Shown here: in pieces, positions 33,970 through 45,029 of the stretch | Position numbering within the stretch: position 1 is the stretch's first letter | Layout: each line of letters begins with the position of its first letter | Assembly (NCBI GenBank): GCA_001632435.1 | Contig: KV423933.1 | Location: 47,769-111,768, forward strand | Direction of reading: 5' to 3' | Origin: Calocera cornea HHB12733 | Lineage: Eukaryota; Basidiomycota; Dacrymycetes; Dacrymycetales; Dacrymycetaceae | Length of the DNA: 64,000 nucleotides | Made by a program: the position numbers and the translations under genes | Notes under the pieces: model-generated | What the model was told of the DNA's origin: nothing | The model's input: the letters and a program-made list of their open reading frames with translations, nothing else | The model's database searches: none

Positions 33970-35017
33970 ATGTCCGCAATGCCCACAACCGCTGCTATTA
34001 CCACCGCCTTCCCCTCGAAGGACGGGCGGTACTACACGGCCGAGACGTACCTTCTGCCCTCGGACGACGTGGAGCGCGCGAGGTAGGCAGTTTCGCTGCC
34101 GTTCTGCAGGTTGCCACTGAGCCTGACACTTCTGCAGGCTGCAGGCACAACATGTAGTCTACAAGCACTACTTCGGTTCGGAACTCATTCCCGCTGACCT
34201 CGAGTTGAAGGACGGCGATCGGATCCTTGATGCTGGTACCGGTTCTGGTAGGGATTGTACGGGTCTCGGTCTTGGAGCGCGCTGATGCTGGCGATCAGGC
34301 TCCTGGGCAACTGACGTGGCACAGTCTGTGTCTTCGCTGCCCGTGCAGGTCATCGGCATCGACATCGAGGGGAAGCTCCTCCCTTCGTCAGGCATGAACA
34401 CGCAGTTCCTTGTCCAATCCAGCCTCGACCTACCCGATGAATGGACGGGAAAGTTCGCGTTCATCTTCCAGCGGCTGATGATTGTTGCGTTCACTGAAGA
34501 CGCCTGGAAGAGGGTCATTGCTGAGTTCTACCGCGCCCTGCGGCCCGGCGGTTGCCTGCAGCTCGTGGAGGTCGACCTTCTGCGAGTTCTGTACCCCGAG
34601 GCCATCACCCCGCCCCAGACAGCAAAGTGGTTGGAGGGAGTGCGCAGCCTATGTGGCATGCGAGGCATCAAGCCGCAGACCATTTGCAAGATTCCGGAGC
34701 TGTTGAAAGCGACCGGCTTCGTCGACATCCAGATCAAAGTCAGCCCGCGATATACGGGAGGCGAGCAAGGCAAGTTCACGAGGGATACCGCAATCGGTTC
34801 CCAAAGAGGACTGAAAGGTCCGTTCCTGAAAGCCGGAGGTGAGCCGTCCCGATGCCAGCATTACAACGTGGTCTCATGCATTGCATTCTCGACAGGTTTC
34901 GGAATCGCTAACACGAGCGGAGAGTTTGACGCATTCTTGGACACGGTGGAGAAGGAATGGGCCACAACAGACTTTGCTTGGATGTGGACGCGTTGGACGG
35001 CAACCAAGCCGATCTGA
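33970..35017 (+). CDS. SAM-dependent methyltransferase 1 of tandem array
   Basis: This is a class I SAM-dependent methyltransferase (TAM/UbiE-like fold), probably cytosolic and acting on a small molecule. Four exons (33970-34082, 34138-34247, 34299-34838, 34896-35017) join to 294 residues. The array signature GRYYTAETYLLPSDDVERAR opens the protein. SAM motif I is ILDAGTGSG, split by intron 2. Motif II-like VIGIDIEGKLLP and the RPGG loop follow; the end reads EWATTDFAWMWTRWTATKP. The usual HQRLM motif is FQRLM here. It is the most diverged of the first four copies in the motif II region (LLPSSGMN instead of LFPxPLPN). All introns are GT-AG. Confidence 0.9.
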
Positions 35018-35542
35018 GAGTAACATCTACGTTGCCTGTGTCCGTAGAAACACCGGCTGTGTTTAAGAAAGGCATAGCGCTATAGTCAGTTCCAGGTTTG
35101 TGATGTCGGCACGGATGGAGACTACGTCCCGGTCGAGATAGAGTCACAGCGGCTGTGCATTACAATGTCCACATGCGGTAGGCGCCGGTGTCGCGTTCTT
35201 TCCGGCACAACGGGATCAACGCTTGCAAATTAAATGTATGGACATTGCGATGAGACGCGCGCTAGGGTCTGCGACTCCCGCACACCAACCTCTGCCGGGG
35301 GATCAGGCGGCTGCGTCGTACAAGATGAATCAACACCAACCGCAACCGGGGCCTGACAAGGCGAGATACAAAGCCAAAATGTATTACCGGAGTCTTATGC
35401 GGCCCGATGTCAGCTGCGTGCTGAGGACAAGCTTCGCATTATGCGTCGGGCCGACGAGTACCGAGGTGTCTGTCCCAGATCCTATATTACGCGTTACTGG
35501 TCCACAGTAATTGGAAACGATCTCCAGACACGCCTTGAAAGC
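35018..35542. other. Intergenic between methyltransferases 1 and 2
   Basis: About 525 bases holding a terminator and promoter. No TATAAG box is present upstream of copy 2 and no gene is supported. Confidence 0.45.
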
Positions 35543-36559
35543 ATGTCCACCACGATTAAGACCGCAATCACTGCCACGGGAGAGAGGTACTACACAGCTG
35601 AGACATACCTTCTACCCTCCGACGACGTAGAGAAACTGAGGTAAATGCAGAACCACCGACGAGGGTAGTTGCTGATGATATTCACAGATTGGAGAGGCAA
35701 CATGAAATGCTGAAGGACCAGCTTGGATGGGAGTCCATTCCGTCGGATCTGCATTTGAAGAGCGGTGACAAGATTCTGGATGCTGGAACCGGGTCCGGTG
35801 AGCCATATGATCGTCCGGTGGTGGCATAGCTCACATTATGCAGGCACTTGGGCAATCGACACTGCCAAGTCACTTCCTAAGGGGGTGACACTCATTGGAA
35901 TCGACATCGAAAAGAAGCTGTTTCCCACGCCTCTGCCGAACACGCGGTTCCTCGTCCAGTCAAGCCTCGATCTCCCGCAGGAGTGGACATCCACATTCTC
36001 CCTCGCCCACCAGAGGCTAATGGTGTGCGCGTTCACTGAAAATGCGTGGGATTCAAACATCTCCTGCTTCTATCGCTGCCTGAAGCCTGGGGGAGTGCTT
36101 CAATTACTGGAAATCGACGTTCTGCGCGTTATGTCAGATGACCTTCCGTGCCCGCCGTTAACAGCAAGGTGGATGAAGGCACTCGTTGCATTGTGCCAGT
36201 CGCGCGATATCGGGCCGCATGCTATTGTGGACATTCCTGAGATTTTGAAGAGAACCGGTTTCGAGGACATCCAGTTCCAGAAGAAGCCACTCTATCAGAA
36301 GGGTGCTGCTGGCAAGGAGGCCCGAGATGCCTCCATCGGCTCGCAGCGCGCACTCAAGTTCCCCTTCTTGAAGGCGGGTGGTATGTGTGCTCCGCTGAGA
36401 TCTTTTGAGATCCATGCTAACAATCCCCTAGGATTCAGAATAGCCAATACGGCTGCAGAGTTCGATGATTTCCTGGACAAGATGGAGGAGGAGTGGGCGA
36501 CACACGAGTTTGCATGGCTCTGGCTGAGCTGGACTGCCAGGAAGCCGATGCACCAGTAG
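35543..36559 (+). CDS. SAM-dependent methyltransferase 2 of tandem array
   Basis: Class I methyltransferase paralog with the standard four exons (35543-35640, 35688-35797, 35844-36380, 36432-36559), 290 residues. It opens MSTTIKTAITATGERYYTAE and keeps the YLLPSDDVEKLRLERQHEM linker. Motif I is ILDAGTGSG, motif II region TLIGIDIEKKLFPTPLPNTR, then AHQRLM and the KPGG loop. The C-terminus reads EEWATHEFAWLWLSWTARKP. Splice phases are the same as in copy 1. Reading frame and SAM-binding residues are intact, so the enzyme should be active. Substrate unknown. Confidence 0.9.
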
Positions 36560-37302
36560 AGAACCCCGAGCAGGTCGACAGCTTGTCACGTCCCGTAATA
36601 GACAATCGATTTCTTCACTGGTTCCTCCTTGAGCAGTCTACATACAAGCAAACGGGATGCCATTGTGGCCGAGCGAGTCACAGCTGAAAGCCAAGGAACC
36701 AATGAACAACTTCGCGAAGAAGCGGAAGCAGATGCTTCGCCTTCTTCCAATGCACGTGCCGAAATCAATTCAAAACCGGTGGTTCATCTTCACCTGCCTC
36801 CGTTGTTTTGACTATCACCTCAGCTAGCTTCCATTATCCCTAGCTTGCTCCACTGTGAGCACAACTTTGTGTACAGCGCTGAATGGATCCAAGACCGGTG
36901 TTTGGTTCGGGCCGTGGGGACATACCCTGATGGAGAGCCGGCCTTGCGATCCTTATCAGGCTTGCTGGGTCTCCTCAATCGCATGGCCCAGTGCAAGCTG
37001 GCTGTGCGTCCGGCAGTTGATGTGTGCATATCTCCAGCGGGGAAGTGTCTCGGGCCATCGCGATCAATCCTGCGGCTTCTCACGGTATCTGCCAATTGGT
37101 CTGCGGCCCGCGGTACATTATCGTCCGACGTGATACCGGCAGGTTTCTGGTTGCACCGTGAATCCGAACATGCGACGGCAGACCGCTGAAAGACACCGTC
37201 TACACTTTCATTGCGCTGTCCTGCAGGCTGCGGAGATATAAGCGAGACATATGGAGAGTGGGGGGTCCAGCCGCCCGATTCAACTCGACCCCCGCCAGAA
37301 GG
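36560..37302. other. Intergenic between methyltransferases 2 and 3
   Basis: About 740 bases, the widest spacer in the array except the one with the broken copy. I compared it with the array motifs and found no methyltransferase relic. It ends with the TATAAG box at 37237-37242. Confidence 0.5.
37237..37242 (+). promoter_or_regulatory. TATAAG box of methyltransferase 3
   Basis: GATATAAG lies 66 bases before the ATG at 37303, the same distance as in methyltransferase 4. Confidence 0.6.
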
Positions 37303-38318
37303 ATGTCTGCCGCAGCACTCACACTACCCGTCCCAGCAAAGCTGCCCAAGGCGGAGCGATATTATACAGCTGATACCTATCTGCTGCCGCATGATGATAT
37401 CGAGCGTGCGAGGTCGGTGGATGGTTCCGGGCTGGTGAATACCTGCTGATGCGTATCCTGCAGACTTCAAATACAGCATGAAATGCTGATGAAGTACACC
37501 AAGGAGCTTCTCCCGAGCAACTTGACCTTGAGCGACGGGGATGAGGTTCTAGATGCTGGGACGGGCTCAGGTAGTAGAGCTTTCGTTCTTATTTGCGTAG
37601 TCTAATGGCTTATTATAGGCGTCTGGCTTATGGATGTTACCAGGACTGTGTCTCCCGCGGTGTTGTTCACAGGTGTCGACATAGAAAAGCGTCTTTTCCC
37701 ACAGCCTCTGCCTAACACCAAGTTTTTGGTACAGTCAACCCTCAGCCTACCTCCTCATTGGTCTTCGAAGTTCACGCTAGTGCATCAACGTCTCATGGTG
37801 GCCGCCTTCAGCAAGGATGCATGGAAACAGTGCATATCCGAGTTCTACCGCGTCCTCAAACCGGGAGGATGGCTCCGATTGGAGGAGATCGACTTCCTTG
37901 GCGTTTTGGAACAAGAGGCCATCCCCCCCTTGACCGACCGGTTCTGGAAAGGCGCTCGAGTATTGTGCGAGGCACGTGGTGTCAGCTCGGACTGCCTCTT
38001 GCGGATCCCAACTCTGCTGGAGGAAGTTGGCTTTTCAGATCTTCAACCGATAGTGACCCGCATTCCGTATGGCAGCGATGAGAACGCCCGTCGCGTGGGT
38101 ATTGGGGCTTGGAAGGGCATGAAGGTGCCGTTCCTAAAGGCCGGGGGTAAAACGCAACGGTCACCCCATCTGGTCACATTTGCTGATTTCAACTAGGATT
38201 TGACGTCGCCCGCACAAGCGAGGAATATGATGCATTCATCGATCAGGTTGAAGAGGAGTGGGAAACGTCGAACTTCACCCGGACCTATATTACCTGGATT
38301 GCGCGAAAGCCGCTATAA
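37303..38318 (+). CDS. SAM-dependent methyltransferase 3 of tandem array
   Basis: Class I methyltransferase paralog, exons 37303-37412, 37464-37570, 37619-38146 and 38197-38318, 288 residues. The start reads MSAAALTLPVPAKLPKAERY. Motif I is VLDAGTGSG, followed by GVDIEKRLFPQPLPNT, LVHQRLM and LKPGG. The linker differs slightly (YLLPHDDIERAR). The end reads EEWETSNFTRTYITWIARKP, with Ile replacing the usual Thr in WTARKP. It is closest to copy 4 in the LEEIDFLG region. Frames and splice sites are intact. Confidence 0.9.
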
Positions 38319-38658
38319 TGCGTTATCACAAGTTTCCTGTGTGCCAGCCCCTTTGAACGAGCACATATCGTTCAAGCGATATCACCCTTGAAGCTTCTTT
38401 GGTACTGCGGTCGTACCGGATAGGTGCCGGTTCGGATGCTGTGCACTAGCTCGTGAGACGCTCGTCGGCATCCGAGCTTCCCTTTGCGGCCAGTTGCGGG
38501 GACTGCGTGCCGGTCAGTGCGCATTCCGAGACATGCTACACTCGGCAATGTAGCGGGAGACCCTGCTCGGTTCAGGCACTACGCCGACGTGATATAAGAG
38601 GCAGTAAATTAAGGAAATGAGGTCGTCCTTCCCGCCTGGACCGATTCGGCTCCCAACC
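38319..38658. other. Intergenic between methyltransferases 3 and 4
   Basis: About 340 bases with the promoter of copy 4. An upstream in-frame ATG at 38617 lies only 24 bases after the TATAAG box, so it is probably at or before the transcription start. Confidence 0.5.
38593..38598 (+). promoter_or_regulatory. TATAAG box of methyltransferase 4
   Basis: GATATAAGAG lies 66 bases before the ATG at 38659. This spacing supports 38659 rather than 38617 as the start. Confidence 0.6.
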
Positions 38659-39632
38659 ATGGCTATGATTACCATCACTTCCGCCATTCCTGATATTCAC
38701 GAGAAACGGGGGAGGTACTACACAGCGGAGACTTACCTACTACCCTCCGACGACGCAGAGAAAGCAAGATTAAACGGACAGCATGAAGCAGTGAAACCAT
38801 TCAGCGATGGTCTCATTCCAGCGGGATTGGTGCTGAAGGCGGGGGACGCGGTGCTTGATGCAGGCACCGGTTCCGGTGAGCTTCACACAACATCGAGTAG
38901 GTCGGTGGTTGCTTGACACTCTCTGACAGGCATATGGCTGCTGGACATTGCGAACCGCGTTGCTGAAGGTGTCTCTTTCACGGGTATGGATATCGAAGGC
39001 CGCTTGTTTCCGAAACCGCTGCCAAATATGAAGTTTTTGGTCGGTTCCACGTTCGATCTACCGCATGACCTGGACTCGACATTCACTCTTGTGCACCAAC
39101 GTCTGATGGTCGCTGCCTTCAGTGTTGACGGTTGGAGGAAAGCCATCTCTGGGTTCTATCGTGTTCTCAAGCCAGGCGGATACATCAAGCTCGAGGAGAT
39201 TGATTTCTTATGCATCCTACCTGGCCCTGTCGCGGTGCCGCCCTTGACCAGCAAGTTTTGTGAAGGTTCGAAGGTTCTTTGCGCGAAGCGAGATGTCGGT
39301 GCCGATACTCTGCTCAACATCACAGCGCTGTTGGAGGAGGCTGGATTCGAAATGGTTGACGAGACGCGGCGAGCCATACACCTTGGAGGCCAGGTCAACC
39401 ACGCGCGTGACGCGTTCATCGGGGCATGGCGCAGTATGAAAGGACCTTTCGTCCAGTCACGAGGTATGAAGTCATACAGCATCCATCCTACCGAGCCCTG
39501 ACCCAGTGTTTAGTGATAGACGGCGCCCACACAGACATGGAGTACGATGACTTCTTGGATCAGATCGAGCAGGAATGGCGCACCACTGACTTTGCCAGAA
39601 CATGGTGCAATTGGACGGCCAGAAAGCCTTGA
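38659..39632 (+). CDS. SAM-dependent methyltransferase 4 of tandem array (intron 1 absent)
   Basis: Class I methyltransferase paralog with three exons (38659-38875, 38930-39463, 39514-39632), 289 residues. The first intron of the family is missing: the codons run straight through AEKARLNGQHEAVKPF. Motif I is VLDAGTGSG, then GMDIEGRLFPKPLPNMK, LVHQRLM and LKPGG. The last intron uses the acceptor GTGTTTAG; the end reads EEW-type EQEWRTTDFARTWCNWTARKP. Two extra Lys/Arg residues follow the start (HEKRGRYYTAE). Loss of exactly one intron with frame kept suggests either gene conversion with a cDNA or precise deletion. Otherwise intact. Confidence 0.9.
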
Positions 39633-40329
39633 TCGACTGGTTGATATATTAAGCCTCAGAGAGTAGACGCGCATACACCCAAAATGTCAGTGAGACAAAT
39701 TGGACACAAATTACATCCAAACATTGCAGGGGGATCGCGTCGATCGGATGCGGACACTGATTGTGTATCACCACGTGACACATGCGCGCAACTTACATAA
39801 AAAGGGTGCATCACCGACCTCCCCTATCGGAATATTGGCACTCTGCCGTCTCAATCCAGCACATCAATGCCCTCAAAGGCATGCTTCCCTTCCATTAATC
39901 AATTGCTTCGCTTCCCTGTACTGCCCTCGCAGCAGCATGTGGCTGGTGTGCACGTCAATGCGATGGTCCGCGGTGATGGATCAGCTCCAGCCGATTCTGC
40001 CAGATCGACCCTACGATGGGTATACTCGGTGCCTCTCTACGTAACGCGGTATTATCAGAGCCTGAAAGGCTATCTACCTGTTGCGCTATGCTATTACAGC
40101 ATGCGCCTGCGCTGAGACTGGGTGGTGTCGGATGTACCGGACAGCAAATCGCCAGCAGAAGACATCCTCATGCTTACACCGCTGCCGTCCGAACTCGATG
40201 GATCCTTACGGCATCCAGACTATCTACATACCCCTGATATCCAACGTGTCGTTCACCTCGATCACTTCCTGCACTCCTTGCACTTACAACGCGGGACGCA
40301 ATCCTGCTCACCAGACATCAAGCGCGATA
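39633..40329. other. Intergenic between methyltransferases 4 and 5
   Basis: About 700 bases. The second half (from about 40015) is shared with the promoter of copy 6 and is listed separately. Confidence 0.45.
40015..40329 (+). repeat. Promoter segment of methyltransferase 5, duplicated at copy 6
   Basis: TATACTCGGTGC, the following CGGTATTATCA-type stretch, GCTATCT and ATCCAGACT recur in the same order at 41795-42106 before copy 6. Several insertions separate the matches. The two genes were therefore duplicated with their promoters. Confidence 0.55.
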
Positions 40330-41334
40330 ATGGCTGCACTACTGCAGTTCAAGGCCACATCAGGCAAGAAGAGGTATTATTCGGCCGAAACTTATCTGTT
40401 ACCATCGGATGAGGAGGAACATGTGAGGTAAGTATATCACTTCTTTTCATCGAAAATTCATTGTTGAAATGCCTGAGCAGACTGGACATACAGCACAGAT
40501 TGCTCACGAGTCACACTCCAATGCTGCTGCCTAGCGGCCTAACTCTGAATCATGGAGATGCAGTCCTTGACGCTGGGACTGGAACTGGTGCGTATACTAC
40601 TGATCTTGCAAAGCGAGGCTGAATCGAGTGAAGGTATCTGGGCAAACGCTGTCGCCAAAATGGTGCCATCCTCTGTCACCGTGTACGGCATCGATATCGA
40701 ATCTCGCCTCTTTCCCCCTGTCTTACCAAACACGAAGTTCTTGGCCTGCTCCACGCTTGACCTACCGAGCGAGTGGACTTCCAAATTCGTCTATGTGCAT
40801 CAGCGCCTCATGGTTCTCGCGTTTACCCACGATGCTTGGAAGAAATGCATCTCTGACTTCTTTCGGATCTTGAAGCCTGGAGGCTGGGTGCGGCTCGAAG
40901 AGTACGATGGCGTTCGCGTTTTTGACGGTTATCGAGAGCCCTCCCCACTTTATCGCCGATTTCTACAGGGCCTGTCAGTGCTGGGAGAGAAGAGGGGTAT
41001 TGCATCCGACAACCTGCTGAAGATCACAGGGTTGATGAAAGATGCTGGGTTTGAAGACGTGCAGTTCACAAAGAGTATGGTGTTGCTGTGCGGGGAGGAT
41101 GCGCTCGCAGCTGGAATGAGTGCATGGAGGGGTTTGAAGGCTCGGTTTTTGAGTGTTGGAGGTCGGCGGTAAATTCTGCATGAGCATTCGCACAACCCTA
41201 ACCTCGGGGCAGGTCTTGGTCTTGGTGCCGCAGCGGAAGAGTTCGACACGTTTATGGACGAGATGGAGGAGGAATTGCGTGGTTCGCTCACGGAACTGAT
41301 GTTTGTGACTTGGACAGCCCAGAAGCCAGTTTGA
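40330..41334 (+). CDS. SAM-dependent methyltransferase 5 of tandem array
   Basis: Class I methyltransferase paralog, exons 40330-40427, 40481-40587, 40634-41161 and 41213-41334, 284 residues. It opens MAALLQFKATSGKKRYYSAE. Motif I is VLDAGTGTG and motif II region YGIDIESRLFPPVLPNTK, followed by VHQRLM and LKPGG. The last exon reads GLGLGAAAEEFDTFMDEMEE and ends MFVTWTAQKPV. It is the sister of copy 6: exon lengths are identical (98, 107, 528, 122 bases) and most residues agree, with similar upstream sequence. Frames and splice sites are intact. Confidence 0.9.
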
Positions 41335-41539
41335 GGTTGTGTCGGGTCTGCCAGGCGATGAAGCCTAGAAGCACAAATATGCCGAATGGCTAATCTCACC
41401 AATAAATGTCATGATAGGGAAGATTCTGAAACCCCTGAGGGAATCATCGCAGGTCTGTGCTGTGGCCGCTAAATAGCCCCATCTTTCGCTTGAGTATCCG
41501 AAGACTTGATACCCGCCGGGCCGCCGTACATTTACCATT

Positions 41540-41785
41540 GACCCGGTCCTACTAGTAGGTCACCATGGCAAACTCGAGTACATATGCCCCCTCCAAAGGG
41601 TACTCTTCAACCGACAACTCCTTGCTTCCGTGAATGAGTAATAACGTGCAAGGTACAGTATTATCTATTGCGCCAAACCCCGAGCGAACAACACCGGCCG
41701 AAGCTGCAGTATCGAAATATCGTGGCGCATACGACGGAGCCAATCCCCTCTGGACTGCAATCCCAAGAAGAAGATTCTAAGCGAT
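41540..41785 (+). pseudogene. Broken methyltransferase copy (5' end only)
   Basis: This stretch aligns with the first 230 bases of methyltransferase 7 (43335-43575). Shared landmarks are GCAAACTC, CAACCGACA, TTGCT.CC, AACGTGCAAGGTA, GCTGCAG, AATATCGTG.CGCATAC and ATCCCCTCTGGACT. The aligned signature carries a TGA at 41631-41633 in place of the PADEEER region, and the spacing is disrupted by small indels. Nothing of exons 3 or 4 follows, so only the start of a ninth copy remains. It sits between copies 5 and 6. Confidence 0.75.
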
Positions 41786-41794
41786 ACGCTGGCA

Positions 41795-42106
41795 TGTTTA
41801 TACTCGGTGCTGTCTCGATAACGAGGTAGCAGTATTATCACGGTCGGAGATGCTATCTGTTTGCCATTCGGGGTTAGCCTCGCGTGTATACTCGGCAGTG
41901 CTGGCCAATGTGCGAAGCACCAAGTTCCAAATTTTCCGAAGAAGACTTCCTGTCTTCACGGCCAGCATGCGAACTCCTTAGTTCCTTATAGTATCCAGAC
42001 TGCCTGTCCCTGAGACCCGATGCACCAGTCACCTCGACCGTTTCCTGCGTTCACTCTACTCAAGACACGGAACACACCCGTCCTCACCCAGCAGTCAGAC
42101 GTAATA
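41795..42106 (+). repeat. Promoter segment of methyltransferase 6, duplicated from copy 5
   Basis: Partner of 40015-40329; both contain TATACTCGGTGC, a TATTATCA stretch and an ATCCAGACT close to the coding start. No TATAAG box of the kind seen at copies 1, 3, 4 and 8 is present here. Confidence 0.55.
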
Positions 42107-43123
42107 ATGGAGGAACAGCTGCAATTGAAAGCCGCACCAGGGCATGACAGATATTACACGGCCGATACTTATCTTCTGCCATCGGACGAAGAGGAACGTG
42201 TAAGGTAGGCCTACCATAGTCTCCACTCCCTTGCATTCCTGAAAGCTGAAATGCCTCAACAGGTTGGACATACAGCACAGGGTGCTCACGTGTCACATAC
42301 CCATGCTGCTTCCCAGCGGCCTGACACTGAAACATGGAGATGCAATCCTTGACGCTGGTACTGGAACTGGTTGGTATTCCATGCATCTAGTATGCTGCGT
42401 AGTGTGTCTGATAGAAGCGAAGGTATCTGGGCCAACGCTGTCGCCAAAATGGTGCCATCCTCTGTCACCGTGTACGGCATTGATATCGAATCACGCCTCT
42501 TCCCCCCTGCCTTGCCCAACACGAGGTTTCGAATCTGCTCCACCCTCGACCTACCCGCCGACTGGACTTGCAAATTCGTTTACGCGCATCAACGTCTCAT
42601 GATTCTTGCGTTTACCCAAGATGCGTGGGCGAAATGCATATCCGAATTCTTCCGGGCCTTGAAGCCAGGAGGGTGGATACGACTCGAAGAGTACGACTGC
42701 ATTCGGGTTTTTGACGGCCATAGGGAGCCCTCCCCACTTTATGGGCGATTTTTAAAGAGCCTGGAGGCCCTCGGAGAGAAGCGGGGCATCGCGTCTGACA
42801 ACCTACTGAAGATTAACGGGATGCTGAAGCATGCTGGGTTTGAAGACGTCCAGTTCACAAAGAGCATGGTGCTGCAGTGCGGGGAGGAGGCGCGTGCGGC
42901 TGGAATGGGTGCTTGGAGGGCCTTGAAGGCACGGTTTCTGAGTGTTGGAGGTCAGCATTAAGTTCTGCATGAGGCTTCGCACAGCCCTAACCTCGCGGCA
43001 GGTCTTGGTCTTGGTGCCACAGCGGAAGAGTATGACAGGAATATGGACGAGATGGAGGAGGAGCTGCGTGGTTCAATCACGGAGCTCATGTTCGTGACTT
43101 GGACGGCCCAGAAGCCAGTCTGA
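42107..43123 (+). CDS. SAM-dependent methyltransferase 6 of tandem array
   Basis: Class I methyltransferase paralog, exons 42107-42204, 42263-42369, 42423-42950 and 43002-43123, 284 residues. The start chosen is MEEQLQLKAAPGHDRYYTAD; an upstream in-frame ATG at 42020 would add 29 residues with no family match. Motif I is ILDAGTGTG, then YGIDIESRLFPPALPNTR, AHQRLM and LKPGG. The end reads MFVTWTAQKPV as in copy 5. Identity with copy 5 is high, including intron sequence around the last splice (CGCACA.CCCTAACCTCG). This pair is the most recent duplication in the array. Confidence 0.9.
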
Positions 43124-43358
43124 GGTTGTGTCGGGTCTGCTAGCAGACGCGACCCGCTGAAGCCGAGAAGCACAAAGATGCGGATCCGATAACGATCACC
43201 GATGAATGTTATAACAATGAAGCCCCTGATGACATCACGCGGTGCCGCCGCCAATAACTATAGGCGTCATGTTTTGCACGAGCCTCCGCACTCATTACTC
43301 AAACCTCCAGCACCTACTATTGAATCGGTCCTAAGTTGTCATACATAGCAAACTCCCT

Positions 43359-44374
43359 ATGAGTGCCTCTTCCAACAAGCCCAGGTATTTTGCAACCGAC
43401 ACCTACTTGCTCCCAGCGGATGAGGAAGAACGTGCAAGGTAATACAGAACTTCCTATTGTCCTCAGAACCTGGTTGACACACACAACGCAGGCTGGAGCT
43501 GCAGCACCGCAATATCGTGTCGCATACAAACGAGCTGATCCCCTCTGGACTAGAGCTTCAGGAGGAAGACGCTGTCCTCGATGCCGGCACGGGTACAGGT
43601 GAATATCGATTTGTCAATGAATGGGTTCCCAGGGTTGGGCACCTGTGTTGATTCATTCGACAGGCGTCTGGTTGGCCGATGTGGCAAACCTCGCCCCATC
43701 AACGCTTGTTGGCGTGGATATCTCAGATCGTCTGTTCCCCCCGCCCAAGGCTCATCAATCCTTCCTAGTCCACTCGAGTCTACAACTTCCTGTCAACTGG
43801 TCTTCGCGCTTCTCGCTTGTCCATCAGCGTCTGATGGGACTGGCATTCGGTGCTGATGCATGGAAAACATGCATTGGAGAGTATATCCGTGCTCTGAAGC
43901 CCGGGGGATGGGTGATGTTGGAAGAGATGGATGTGGTCTTCTCATTTGGCAGTGATTTCGAGATTCCTCCGGTCTCCGCCCGGTCCATCTCAGCACTCAG
44001 AAGTCTCTGCGCAACACGCAACATTGATCCAGACATCTTCCCAAAGTTAGCCGACATGCTAACGGCTGCTGGCTTTGTCGACGTACATGTGAAGCATCTC
44101 AAACTGCCCGTGGTGGATGGAGACAACGATGGCCTTCTCCGCACTTCTTTGGATGCCTGGCGTGGCATGAAAGCGGCCGTCCTAACGCTGGGAGGTATAC
44201 AAGCCCTTTACCCCCAAAGCCCTCTCATGCTGATTGGATGTCTCGCGCGTAGGTCTCGGCTTAGGCAAGGACGAGGAAGAGTTCGATGCGTACCTCGCGG
44301 CCAAGGATGCAGAATGGAGAAATGGAAACTTCTGCCTTCCTTGGATCATTTGGACGGCGAGAAAGCCTCTCTAA
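43359..44374 (+). CDS. SAM-dependent methyltransferase 7 of tandem array
   Basis: Class I methyltransferase paralog, exons 43359-43438, 43492-43598, 43664-44194 and 44253-44374, 279 residues. It opens MSASSNKPRYFATDTYLLPA, so the family Tyr-Thr is Phe-Ala here. Motif I is VLDAGTGTG. Motif II is more diverged (LVGVDISDRLFPPPKAHQ), as in copy 8. VHQRLM and the LKPGG loop are kept. The end reads NFCLPWIIWTARKPL. The spacer to copy 6 is only 235 bases, the shortest in the array. The broken copy at 41540 is derived from this lineage. Confidence 0.9.
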
Positions 44375-45029
44375 AGGGCTTCCTCGGATTGTGGCCAAGA
44401 GAATAGTTAGCAGGACCGAGAATGATAGTGGAGTATAATGTTCTGAATGAGACGTACTCTCAAGTCGACCAGTCTCCGATCTTCACAAAGAGTTGGCTTG
44501 AAAGTTGTTCTTTATTGCCATCAGTATCCAGACCGCGTCCAAGAGGCTGCTGAGAACAGAAAGTGAGCAGCCCAGATGAGCTACTTAGTAAGCAACACGC
44601 CAAGGAAGGATGTTGATGGCATACGTAATGGCACGGTAGTCACCACCGTATCCAACCGATGGAGCAGCGCTGGCGCGGGGCATTACACTCTTTTCTCAGC
44701 GCATGACCGGTGCGATAGGAACTCCTCGCAATCACATGGAAGTTCGACCCCTAAGAAGCTGGGAGGCATACTCTAGAGGCCTAACCGGGGAAGCGAGCTA
44801 CCGCGTCGGGCAAGTTCTCCAATGTGCCTTCTAAGGTGTGCGCACATGATGCGTCCATCCCGGCGGTAGCGAGGAAGAATGACCGGTATGGTAACCTGTA
44901 TGCAGAACTTAGCAGCAAACGAGGTTGACAATGAGGTACGTAGTCGATCGAGAAGCTTGTATACGGGTAGCGCGTTCACAAATATAAGGGCACATATCTG
45001 CAGGATGGTTAGCCTTAGCACAATCCGAA
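44375..45029. other. Intergenic between methyltransferases 7 and 8
   Basis: About 655 bases with no array motif and no gene. It ends with the TATAAG box at 44983-44988. Confidence 0.5.
44983..44988 (+). promoter_or_regulatory. TATAAG box of methyltransferase 8
   Basis: AATATAAGGG lies 47 bases before the ATG at 45030. Confidence 0.55.

Noticed and set aside
36560..37302. Possible extra methyltransferase relic in the long spacer
   Set aside because: I searched by eye for the RYYTAE, DAGTG, HQRLM and WTARKP segments in all frames and found none.
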